From assembly GCA_007131895.1 (NCBI GenBank), contig SLPR01000276.1, positions 1 through 5,990 on the forward strand: a stretch of DNA of 5,990 nucleotides. The letters run 5' to 3'. Under the pieces are notes generated by a model. That model was not told the origin of the DNA. It did no database searches and worked only from the letters and a program-made list of their open reading frames with translations. The number at the start of each line of letters is the position of its first letter. Position 1 is the first letter of the stretch. The translations under genes and the position numbers were made by a program. The stretch comes from Bacteroidales bacterium (GTDB taxonomy: Bacteria > Bacteroidota > Bacteroidia > Bacteroidales > UBA7960). Positions 1 through 5,990 of this stretch are shown in pieces.

Positions 1-1
1 A

Positions 2-271
2 TATGTAACAAAGCGAATGGAAAGAATCGTTGAGAGTATCCTGCAAGATTCGGAAGTTGCTCCTATTATACTGTTACTGTCTGATCATGGGGTAAGGGAG
101 GAAAGCACTGGTTCAACAGACCCCGACCATATTTACCGGGTTTTGAATGCAGTGTACTTTCCCGATGGAAACTATACAGGGCTGCATTCTGAAACAGCTC
201 CCCTAAACACAATGAGGCTGATGTTTAATAATTGGTTTGGCACGAATTACGATATGTTGCCCGACCATTGA
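2..271 (+). CDS. Sulfatase-like (alkaline phosphatase superfamily) membrane protein, C-terminal part only
   Basis: The reading frame is open from the first full codon at position 2, so the true start lies outside the window; the ATG at 17 is internal. The visible 89 residues resemble the C-terminal end of LTA-synthase/sulfatase-like proteins. A strand ending in SDHG (codons for DHG at 83-91) matches the metal-binding Asp-His pair of the superfamily. It is followed by a segment of the form LNAVYFPDG and then APLNTMRLMFNNWFG, which matches the family's usual 'SPVNTFR..fn.yFG' tail. Such enzymes hydrolyse or transfer sulfate or phospho groups outside the cytoplasmic membrane; the substrate cannot be told from this piece. 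The protein ends at LPDH, which seems a little short because relatives as I recall them run on for some residues. The next gene follows after about 65 bp on the same strand, so co-transcription is possible. The family call is fairly firm, the function is not. Confidence 0.75.
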   Translation, partial: YVTKRMERIVESILQDSEVAPIILLLSDHGVREESTGSTDPDHIYRVLNAVYFPDGNYTGLHSETAPLNTMRLMFNNWFGTNYDMLPDH

Positions 272-336
272 TTGGCCTGAACGACAAGTATTAAATACAA
301 CCATCTGTTTTTTTAGTAACGTTGAAAATCAGCTTA

Positions 337-1710
337 ATGAATAAAGGATACAAAGAAAGTAGCTCCTTTCGCGATCCGTCAGGTTTTCTTTTTTGGGAAA
401 ACGGAAAGCTGCTTCGGCAGATAAACTCAGGATATAAAGAGGATTACGATCACCTTGTCCGGTCTGGTTTATATGAAAAACTGGTAACCAAAGAGCTTCT
501 CATACCACACAAAGAACTTGCTGAACATACGGGCATTTCAGAAGGTTGCTACAAAGTAATAGAACCTCAACTGATTGATTTCATATCTTATGCCTATGAA
601 TGGTCATTTAATCAACTTAAGGATGCTGCACTTGTAACGCTACGCATTCAGAACCTAGCCTTAAAACATGGCATGATACTTAAAGATGCGAGTGCATATA
701 ATATTCAGTTTTACAAAGGAAAACCAATCCTTATTGATACCCTTTCATTCGAAAAATACCAGGAAAATTCACCCTGGATTGCGTACCGGCAATTTGTACA
801 GCATTTTCTGGCTCCATTGGCCCTGATGAGCTACTGTGATATCCGGCTAAACAGTATGCTCAAAAATCATCTTGATGGTATTCCCCTTGAGATGGCTTCC
901 AGGCTTCTTCCCTGGCACACCAAGCTAAACCTGGGATTGATTCTTCACATACACACCCATTCATTGGCTCAAAAGAAGTATCAGGCATCTTCAGCTGCCT
1001 TAGTTAAACCAGAACTTTCCCGCAAAAGAATGGAAGCGCTTATTAAAAGTCTATGGCAGCTTATCCATAAATTAAAAGTCAGGGAAAAGGATTCTGAGTG
1101 GGTGGATTACTATACTTTCACCAATTATACTCCTTCTTCTTTTGATCAAAAAAAGACTATCATACATGGCGTAATCCAGGATATCAAACCCTCATTTGTC
1201 TGGGATATTGGCGCCAATACAGGTGAGTTTACACAACTTGTTTCAAGGTTGGGGATTCCCTGTATTGCATTCGACATTGATCATTTGGCTGTTGACCGAC
1301 ACTATGTGCAATTAAAGAAACACAATCTGACCAATACTTTACCGTTAGTTCTTGATATAACAAATCCATCACCAGCAATTGGCTGGGCCAATAATGAAAG
1401 GATGAATCTCGAAATGCGAAAAAAGCCTGATCTCATTATGGCACTTGCGTTGATCCATCACTTGGCAATTTCTAATAACATTCCCTTTGAGCAGATTGCA
1501 TCCTATTTAGGAAGACTAAGCGACAAGCTGATCATTGAATTTGTTCCCAAGGAAGATTCCCAGGTTCAGTTGCTTCTAACTTCACGGAAGGATGTTTTCC
1601 CGGATTATTCTAAGGATTCTTTCCTTCGTTGCTTTAAAGAAGTTTTCCATAAAATTGACGCATTGGAAATTGATGATTCAACCCGAACCATCTTTTTTAT
1701 GCAAAAATAA
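337..1710 (+). CDS. Class I SAM-dependent methyltransferase with kinase-like N-terminal region
   Basis: The protein has 457 residues counted from ATG 337. A TTG at 322 in the same frame would add five residues; ATG is preferred because neither start has a clear ribosome site and the next in-frame stop upstream is at 292-294. Residues 1 to about 250 carry SFRDPSGF (10-17), a segment YAYEWSFNQLKDAAL (85-99), KDASAYN (116-122) and ILIDTLSF (131-138). Asp117 and Asn122 have the HRDxxxxN spacing of protein and aminoglycoside kinases, and Asp134 sits where the metal-binding DFG-type Asp would be. The C-terminal half is a Rossmann methyltransferase: WDIGANTG (289-296) is the SAM-binding motif I, FDID (312-315) the acidic strand end, then TNPSPAIGW (342-350), ALALIHHL (369-376) and IIEFVPK (399-405). 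The architecture matches a family usually annotated only as SAM-dependent methyltransferase and found in surface polysaccharide regions. It is expected to be cytoplasmic, with no signal peptide or membrane helix. The acceptor is unknown, and kinase activity is inference. Confidence 0.88.
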   Translation: MNKGYKESSSFRDPSGFLFWENGKLLRQINSGYKEDYDHLVRSGLYEKLVTKELLIPHKELAEHTGISEGCYKVIEPQLIDFISYAYEWSFNQLKDAALVTLRIQNLALKHGMILKDASAYNIQFYKGKPILIDTLSFEKYQENSPWIAYRQFVQHFLAPLALMSYCDIRLNSMLKNHLDGIPLEMASRLLPWHTKLNLGLILHIHTHSLAQKKYQASSAALVKPELSRKRMEALIKSLWQLIHKLKVREKDSEWVDYYTFTNYTPSSFDQKKTIIHGVIQDIKPSFVWDIGANTGEFTQLVSRLGIPCIAFDIDHLAVDRHYVQLKKHNLTNTLPLVLDITNPSPAIGWANNERMNLEMRKKPDLIMALALIHHLAISNNIPFEQIASYLGRLSDKLIIEFVPKEDSQVQLLLTSRKDVFPDYSKDSFLRCFKEVFHKIDALEIDDSTRTIFFMQK

Positions 1711-1717
1711 AAAGGGC

Positions 1718-1746
1718 TTTCACTTATTTCATAAATGTTAACTTTG
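1718..1746 (+). promoter_or_regulatory. Candidate Bacteroidota-type promoter upstream of the small membrane protein gene
   Basis: TAACTTTG at 1739-1746 matches the Bacteroidota -7 box TAnnTTTG exactly. TTTC at 1718-1721, 17 bp upstream, is a one-mismatch fit to the -33 box TTTG. Transcription would start near 1752, giving a leader of roughly 20 nt before the ATG at 1775. The site lies in the 64-bp gap after the methyltransferase gene, so the small gene may have its own promoter as well as read-through from upstream. This rests on a short motif match only. Confidence 0.4.
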
Positions 1747-1774
1747 TTGAAACTTTAATTTTTACTTCACTATC

Positions 1775-1966
1775 ATGCTATTAGATTTTCCCTTAAATCC
1801 TGCCGTAATTGCTTACATTGATCCTGGTACTGGCAGTATTATTCTTCAGGCAGTTGTTGGTGCTATTGCTGGTATTGCTATTGCAGCAAAGTTTTATTGG
1901 CATCGGGTCCAAAAGATTTTTGGATTTCGAAAGAAGTCGGATATTGATGAGCTTGATGAAGACTAA
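1775..1966 (+). CDS. Small single-helix membrane protein with YIDPGTGS motif
   Basis: This 63-residue protein has a short N-terminus, then YIDPGTGS at residues 14-21. A hydrophobic helix of about 20 residues follows (roughly 22-41, rich in Ala, Ile, Val and Gly). Next comes a basic stretch with YWHRVQK (41-47) and FRKK (51-54), and the protein ends in an acidic tail (DIDELDED). By the positive-inside rule the basic end should face the cytoplasm and the YIDPGTGS end the periplasm. Small proteins with this motif are, to my knowledge, recurrent neighbours of the methyltransferase type at 337-1710 and of sulfatase-like genes, but no function is established. Two ORFs overlapping it, one in another + frame and one on the - strand, are shadows; this frame is favoured by the motif and the clear membrane topology. 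It may be a structural or accessory subunit of a membrane complex, which is inference. Confidence 0.82.
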   Translation: MLLDFPLNPAVIAYIDPGTGSIILQAVVGAIAGIAIAAKFYWHRVQKIFGFRKKSDIDELDED

Positions 1967-2031
1967 CATTCTGAAAGTCACATCCGAAATTAGTATCTGT
2001 CAATCTGTAAGAGGCTTGTGAGCATCAGAAA

Positions 2032-2058
2032 TTGACCTGCGCGGATTATATAGTTTTG
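2032..2058 (+). promoter_or_regulatory. Candidate Bacteroidota-type promoter upstream of the GtrB-like gene
   Basis: TAGTTTTG at 2051-2058 fits the -7 consensus TAnnTTTG. TTG at 2032-2034, 16 bp upstream, could serve as a partial -33 box. The predicted start near 2065 leaves a leader of about 43 nt that is A-rich just before the ATG, as is common for Bacteroidota genes. The 141-bp gap before 2108 is the largest between intact genes here, which supports a fresh transcription start for the two glycosyltransferase genes. Evidence is motif matching only. Confidence 0.38.
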
Positions 2059-2107
2059 ATGATTCGCAACTAAAAAAAACCAGGACACGGCCATAATAAA
2101 AAACTGC

Positions 2108-3052
2108 ATGGAACAATTGAAAAGAGTAAGCATTGTTATCTCTGTGTTTAATGAAGAACAGAATATACGGGAACTTTACCAGACATTAACACGGGTACTT
2201 TCCGAATCACCTTATGTTTTTGAGTTTTTGTTTGTAAATGACGGAAGTACGGATAACTCATTTACCCTGCTTACGGAGTTGATGCAGGCAGACCCCATGG
2301 TGAAAATTGTAAATCTTGGGAAAAACTTTGGCCACGAAATTGCCATGACTGCCGGGATGGACCATGCCCATGGAGATTGCGTAATTTTCATGGATGCAGA
2401 CCTGCAGCACCCCCCTGAAATGATTCCCCAGATGCTGCAAAAATGGGATGAGGGTGCAGACCTTGTCCTTACCCTGCGAAAAGTCAATAAAGACCAGGGG
2501 TTTACAAGTAAAATGCTTAATAAGATCTTTTATGCATTAATCAATACGCTTTCAGACGATAAGATTCCGGCCAATATGCCCGACTTCAGGCTTATCGACA
2601 AGAAGTACATCCAGGTGCTCAAAGAAATGCGAGAACACAAGCGCCTCTTTCGCGGTCTAATCAACTGGATGGGAATTAAAAACCATGCGATCATGGAGTT
2701 TGAAGCACCAAAGAGATTTGCCGGTGAAACGAAATACAACATCAGGAAACTGATTTCCCTGGCTATGGACTCCATCATTTCCTTTTCTATTAAACCCCTG
2801 CGAATTGCCAGCTATTTCGGAATCATAACAGCCTTTCTGGCCGTGATACTGGGAATCTATTTTGTTTATGAATTTCTTAACAACCCCGACTATACCTTCA
2901 GCGGCTTTGGCACTACCCTGGTAATGGTGATCCTGATGGGTTCAGTCCAGTTGGTCGTTTTGGGAATCATTGGGGAATATATTGGCAGGATTCATATAGA
3001 GTCGAAAAAAAGACCTTTGTATTTTGCTGATTTCATCCAAAAAAAACCTTAA
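2108..3052 (+). CDS. Family 2 glycosyltransferase, GtrB/DPM1-type polyprenyl-phosphate sugar transferase
   Basis: This 314-residue protein has the usual length and order of GtrB/ArnC/DPM1-like enzymes, which move a sugar from a nucleotide donor to polyprenyl phosphate at the cytoplasmic face of the inner membrane. The GT-A domain starts with SIVISVFNEEQNI (8-20), followed by FVNDGSTDNS (42-51), KNFGHE (72-77) and DADLQHPPE (96-104), which holds the metal-binding DxD. RFAGETKY (203-210) matches the family's 'R.aGeSKY' site before the amphipathic region SFSIKPLRI (225-233). Two membrane helices follow (about 234-256 and 268-290), then the conserved tail GEYIGRIHIESKKRPLY. All expected catalytic residues are present. 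The start ATG at 2108 places the first beta strand at the normal distance. The gene ends 62 bp before the next one on the same strand, so the pair probably forms an operon. The sugar (glucose, mannose, GlcNAc or other) cannot be read from the sequence. Confidence 0.93.
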   Translation: MEQLKRVSIVISVFNEEQNIRELYQTLTRVLSESPYVFEFLFVNDGSTDNSFTLLTELMQADPMVKIVNLGKNFGHEIAMTAGMDHAHGDCVIFMDADLQHPPEMIPQMLQKWDEGADLVLTLRKVNKDQGFTSKMLNKIFYALINTLSDDKIPANMPDFRLIDKKYIQVLKEMREHKRLFRGLINWMGIKNHAIMEFEAPKRFAGETKYNIRKLISLAMDSIISFSIKPLRIASYFGIITAFLAVILGIYFVYEFLNNPDYTFSGFGTTLVMVILMGSVQLVVLGIIGEYIGRIHIESKKRPLYFADFIQKKP

Positions 3053-3114
3053 CCTCATTATTATTGAAATTCCCCCCTCAATCCTCCTGCTAAGAAGAGA
3101 TAAACAAAAATCAT

Positions 3115-5424
3115 ATGAAGACCCGTAATATTGGATTGTTATGCACTATAGTGGTAAGTTTCATAATCCTTGCATGGTTTTATCAGGGACCACTATCAAA
3201 TCCTCATCAGACTTTTTTTGCTACCGGTGGCGACGGACTAAAAGATTATTTCAACACCGTTTACTTTGTAGTGCATGACAGCACCCTTTTCCAATCCGGC
3301 TCGATGAATTATCCGCACGGAGAGCATGTTTTCTACACAGGCAACCAGCCATCCATAAGTTTTATACTGCGGTTTATTCACAATAACATTGCAGAAATAG
3401 ACCACAAAGTGGTAGGAATTCTTAACCTTACCATGTTGTTTTCGGTTGTGTTGGGCGCGGTTTTTCTATACTTGTTACTGGTACATTTGAAACTGCCTGT
3501 ATTTTACAGTGTGCTGATCAGTGTGGGAATTATCTTCCTATCTCCTCAGTTGGCCCGAATGCCCGGGCATTTTTCGCTATCCTATGTATTTGCTGTGCCA
3601 GCTATGCTGTACCTCATAGCAAGGTTTCATGAAAAAAACCGTTACCTTACAAGTATTATCATAGGCTTGTTTGTCCTTTGGGCCCTGGGGACCCACGTAT
3701 ATATGCTGGGATTTCATGCTTCCATAATCCTTCTGTACTGGATGTACAAATTTGCATTCTTCAGTGGAACCTGGAAAACCAGGGAAAACTATTTTCACCT
3801 CGCCATTCAGTTCATTATTCCTCTGATCATTTTTATTGCCATAACCGCATTTACAGACCCCGTTTCTGACAGAACGGGCTATCCCTGGGGATTTTTATTT
3901 TACAGGGCCTACCCTGAAAGTGTATTTCTACCCCTGGGCAAACCCTACGCTCAATTTTTATATAATTTATCAAACTTTAAATATATCAACTGGGAAGGGA
4001 TTGCTTTTGTGGGTATGGTTGCAACTATCGGTTTTTTGATTGCATTTGTATTTTTCTTTTTCCATATTGCCAAAAACAGATTAAAATCGATCCCTGCACC
4101 CAGCGACAACCTTATTTTGAACATATTCTTATGGGCATCTCTTATCATGCTGGTGTATTCATTCGGATTACCATTTATTATCGGAGATGCAAAATACCTG
4201 ATCCATTACATTGGCCCACTAAAACAAATGCGGGGTATAGCCCGCTTTTCCTGGCTTTTCTTTTACATCATCAACATCTTCGTATTTTATCATATCTGGC
4301 ACCTTCGGAATAAAGGATTGAACAAGGTAGTATGGATTATTCTGGTGGTGGTAACTACCTCGTTTTTGTATTATGATGCATATCTGAATGTAAGATTCTG
4401 GTCAAAGTTTGTCAACAATCAAATCCCTGCCCTTAGCGACCATCAAAATACAACTGATGAAAATTTGTGGATTAAAGACCTTGATATTGCAAATTTTCAG
4501 GCAAGCATTCCAATACCCTATTTCCATATAGGTTCGGAAAACATCTGGGTTGATGCTGCCTGCGGAATTACCCGGCCTACCTATATTGTTTCCTGGAAAA
4601 CCGGGCTTCCTAGCATGGGAGTCATGTTGAGCCGCACATCCTTTTCACAAACCTATGAGAATATTGAACTGCTAATTGAACCCTACAGAAGACCAGCTAT
4701 TCTTGATAAGTTTATCCCTGGTAAAAGCTTCCTGATAATAACCCGCGACGACTGTGCGCAAATACCCGCAATACAACAAAAACTGATTGACAGATCCCTC
4801 ACTTTGTATGAGTCTGCCGAATTCAACCTCCTGGAGCTTCCCTGGGACAGTCTGATTTCCCATCACGAAAACCCCTTTCACAGGATATTGGCCAATATGG
4901 AGCAGAAAGACCTGTTCGTTCATGGTGAATACCTGACCGGCAATGAGCTTAAGGATTTCCAGGTAAATATTTTTCCGGAAAATGAAGACGAACAGTATTA
5001 CAAACTGCCGGGTAGTTTTTCAGATCGACTGAGGAAGGGGAGCTGGATTTACCATAAGGATATTCCTGAAATGAAACCCGGTACCGAATACATTCTATCC
5101 TTTTGGGTGCATGACCTATACAGGGATCTTTTCATGCGCTCACGCCTTGAGTTGCAACTAAGGGATTCTCTAAATCATGGGCATGATGCCTGGACCCCCG
5201 AACTTTTTCGTATGCTTGAGGCATTTGATGGCAATTGGGCATTGATCGAGAAGCGTTTTACTTTTAATAATCCGGGAGATATGATTCGCTGGCGGATTAC
5301 CAACGACGACTTAAGAAGGTCTGATTATACGGTCAGTCATGTCATGGTAAGGGATGCAAATAGAGATATTTACAGAAAAGGAGATGGATGGTTAATGAAA
5401 AACAACCGTTTCTATAAACCATAA
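3115..5424 (+). CDS. Large polytopic membrane protein, GT-C-like, with soluble C-terminal region
   Basis: The protein has 769 residues. An N-terminal helix (about 5-23) is followed by an extracytoplasmic loop with GGDGLKDYFNT (38-48) and MNYPHGE (64-70). Acidic residues in this first loop (Asp40, Asp44) recall the catalytic position of GT-C glycosyltransferases that use lipid-linked sugars. About nine or ten further hydrophobic segments follow, near 97-122, 128-144, 153-170, 179-212, 227-247, 296-318, 334-355, 376-394 and 403-420. Residues from about 425 are soluble, with IPIPYFHIGSENIW (465-478), TGLPSMG (496-502) and MLSRTSFSQT (504-513). The last part (about 600-769) is rich in predicted beta strands and resembles a carbohydrate-binding-like sandwich. 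The preceding GtrB-type gene would supply polyprenyl-linked sugar, so a periplasmic sugar transfer role is reasonable but inferred. Similar proteins are usually left as hypothetical membrane proteins. AAGAAGAGA at 3092-3100 is too far from the ATG to be a strong ribosome site. Confidence 0.85.
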   Translation: MKTRNIGLLCTIVVSFIILAWFYQGPLSNPHQTFFATGGDGLKDYFNTVYFVVHDSTLFQSGSMNYPHGEHVFYTGNQPSISFILRFIHNNIAEIDHKVVGILNLTMLFSVVLGAVFLYLLLVHLKLPVFYSVLISVGIIFLSPQLARMPGHFSLSYVFAVPAMLYLIARFHEKNRYLTSIIIGLFVLWALGTHVYMLGFHASIILLYWMYKFAFFSGTWKTRENYFHLAIQFIIPLIIFIAITAFTDPVSDRTGYPWGFLFYRAYPESVFLPLGKPYAQFLYNLSNFKYINWEGIAFVGMVATIGFLIAFVFFFFHIAKNRLKSIPAPSDNLILNIFLWASLIMLVYSFGLPFIIGDAKYLIHYIGPLKQMRGIARFSWLFFYIINIFVFYHIWHLRNKGLNKVVWIILVVVTTSFLYYDAYLNVRFWSKFVNNQIPALSDHQNTTDENLWIKDLDIANFQASIPIPYFHIGSENIWVDAACGITRPTYIVSWKTGLPSMGVMLSRTSFSQTYENIELLIEPYRRPAILDKFIPGKSFLIITRDDCAQIPAIQQKLIDRSLTLYESAEFNLLELPWDSLISHHENPFHRILANMEQKDLFVHGEYLTGNELKDFQVNIFPENEDEQYYKLPGSFSDRLRKGSWIYHKDIPEMKPGTEYILSFWVHDLYRDLFMRSRLELQLRDSLNHGHDAWTPELFRMLEAFDGNWALIEKRFTFNNPGDMIRWRITNDDLRRSDYTVSHVMVRDANRDIYRKGDGWLMKNNRFYKP

Positions 5425-5448
5425 TTGCAGCAATAAAGAATTAGCTGA

Positions 5449-5990
5449 TCAGATAGAGGAGAAGATATGTAAAATATTGTCCCAGTCCCAGGGCGAATCC
5501 CACCAGCGCCTCCAACTGTATTTATAGCTAAACAGGATATTGTAAACAACAAAGAAAATCAGCAATGTTGTAGTTGCTGTTTTTATAGACTTGTAGCGAC
5601 TTTTATATGCCTGCCGGATAAAACAGGCCTAAGGCAAGGCCACAAACGGCAAAAACTCAATCAGTGCGGCAACCAGCAGCAGCACTGAAAGTGGGGTCCC
5701 ACCAGGTTGCATTGATGTGGATGATAATGGCCATAATTAAAAGTACCAAACCTCCATTCCATTTCCTCTTTACTGCAGGATAAATTAATGTCAACGAGGC
5801 TACAAACAGTATAGGAGTGTATATGTATCACCCATTACGGGCTCCTAATAGCACTGTGGGAGTATGAGAATTCAAAAAATATGTAAACCCTTCCGTCTGA
5901 CAGGAATACAAAAGAAGTTGTTCCTTTAGCGATATCATGGAAGCATTTTTAAGGGGAATCTTCTCTGATGCCACACAGGAAGCCCGTCAG
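5449..5990 (-). pseudogene. Broken PMT/GT39-like membrane glycosyltransferase, C-terminal remnant
   Basis: Reading the minus strand from 5990 to the stop at 5451-5449 gives a recognisable but interrupted protein end. In order the pieces are LKEQLLLYS, QTEGFTYFLNS, LLGARNG, an in-frame TGA at 5830-5828 where Trp is expected, then YIYTPILF, a helix, HINATWWDPTFS and GCRT. A frameshift falls near 5668-5661, after which LIEFLPFVALP continues in another frame. A TAG at 5631-5629 follows, then ACFIRQ, another helix (TLLIFFVVYNILF) and WRRWWDSPWDWDNI before the final stop. An additional TGA lies in frame at 5989-5987. The pattern 'EGF.yfln...vLfG.rNGwl.YtPil' and 'NATWW' followed by 'R.LIEflP' is typical of the C-terminal part of polytopic glycosyltransferase-like proteins of surface polysaccharide loci. 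Several independent lesions of different kinds argue for decay rather than one sequencing error. The gene is convergent with the + strand genes, ending 24 bp from the stop at 5424. Its upstream part lies outside the window. Confidence 0.75.

Noticed and set aside
317..324. TAACGTTG as a -7 promoter box for the methyltransferase gene
   Set aside because: It has one mismatch, no -33 partner, and would put the start only a few bases before the ATG at 337.
1793..1981. 62-residue minus-strand ORF antisense to the small membrane protein gene
   Set aside because: Its residue make-up (Asn/Ser/Thr-rich, no motif) fits a shadow of the YIDPGTGS gene on the other strand.
1809..2021. 70-residue + strand ORF overlapping the small gene
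   Set aside because: The Leu-rich start is the small protein's membrane helix read in another frame; the tail has no recognisable features.
1999..2036. Inverted repeat GTCAAT / ATTGAC in the gap before the GtrB-like gene
   Set aside because: Only six base pairs with a 26-base spacer and no T-run; a match of this size is expected by chance, though it does overlap the possible -33 box.
5445..5452. CTGATCAG palindrome between the convergent genes
   Set aside because: Eight bases with no loop or copies elsewhere; too short to call an operator or attachment site.
5610..5629. GCCTG-N10-CAGGC hairpin as a terminator
   Set aside because: No T-run follows on either strand, and it lies inside the readable remnant of the minus-strand gene.
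5449..5990. Stop-codon recoding as an explanation for the interrupted minus-strand gene
   Set aside because: Both TGA and TAG interrupt it, a frameshift is also present, and the intact genes in the window show no in-frame stops.

Overview
The window looks like chromosomal DNA of a Bacteroidota bacterium, probably a Bacteroidales or Marinilabiliales relative. The reasons are AT-rich sequence, A-rich leaders without clear Shine-Dalgarno sites, two upstream matches to the Bacteroidota -7 box TAnnTTTG, and protein types typical of cell-surface polysaccharide regions in that phylum. No taxonomic search was possible, so this is an inference.

Layout. Five genes lie on the + strand and one broken gene on the - strand. 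(1) At 2-271 is the C-terminal tail of a sulfatase-like (alkaline phosphatase superfamily) protein, cut by the window edge. (2) At 337-1710 is a two-part protein, with an N-terminal region carrying kinase-like motifs followed by a class I SAM-dependent methyltransferase domain. (3) At 1775-1966 is a 63-residue one-helix membrane protein with a YIDPGTGS motif. (4) At 2108-3052 is a GtrB/DPM1-type family 2 glycosyltransferase with two C-terminal membrane helices. (5) At 3115-5424 is a large polytopic membrane protein, GT-C-like, with a soluble C-terminal part. (6) At 5449-5990, convergent with these, is the C-terminal end of another polytopic glycosyltransferase-like membrane protein (PMT/GT39 style), broken by internal stops and a frameshift. 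This last stretch holds no intact gene.

How the genes may work together. The GtrB-type enzyme would load a sugar onto polyprenyl phosphate at the cytoplasmic face. A GT-C-like protein such as gene 5 could use that lipid-linked sugar on the periplasmic side. The sulfatase-like protein, the kinase-like/methyltransferase fusion and the YIDPGTGS small protein look like a second module, possibly adding or trimming a charged or methylated group on a surface glycan. The glycosyltransferase chemistry rests on strong motifs. The joint role of the first three genes is inference, and it is the least described part of the window.

No tRNA, rRNA, CRISPR array, insertion sequence or convincing hairpin terminator was seen.
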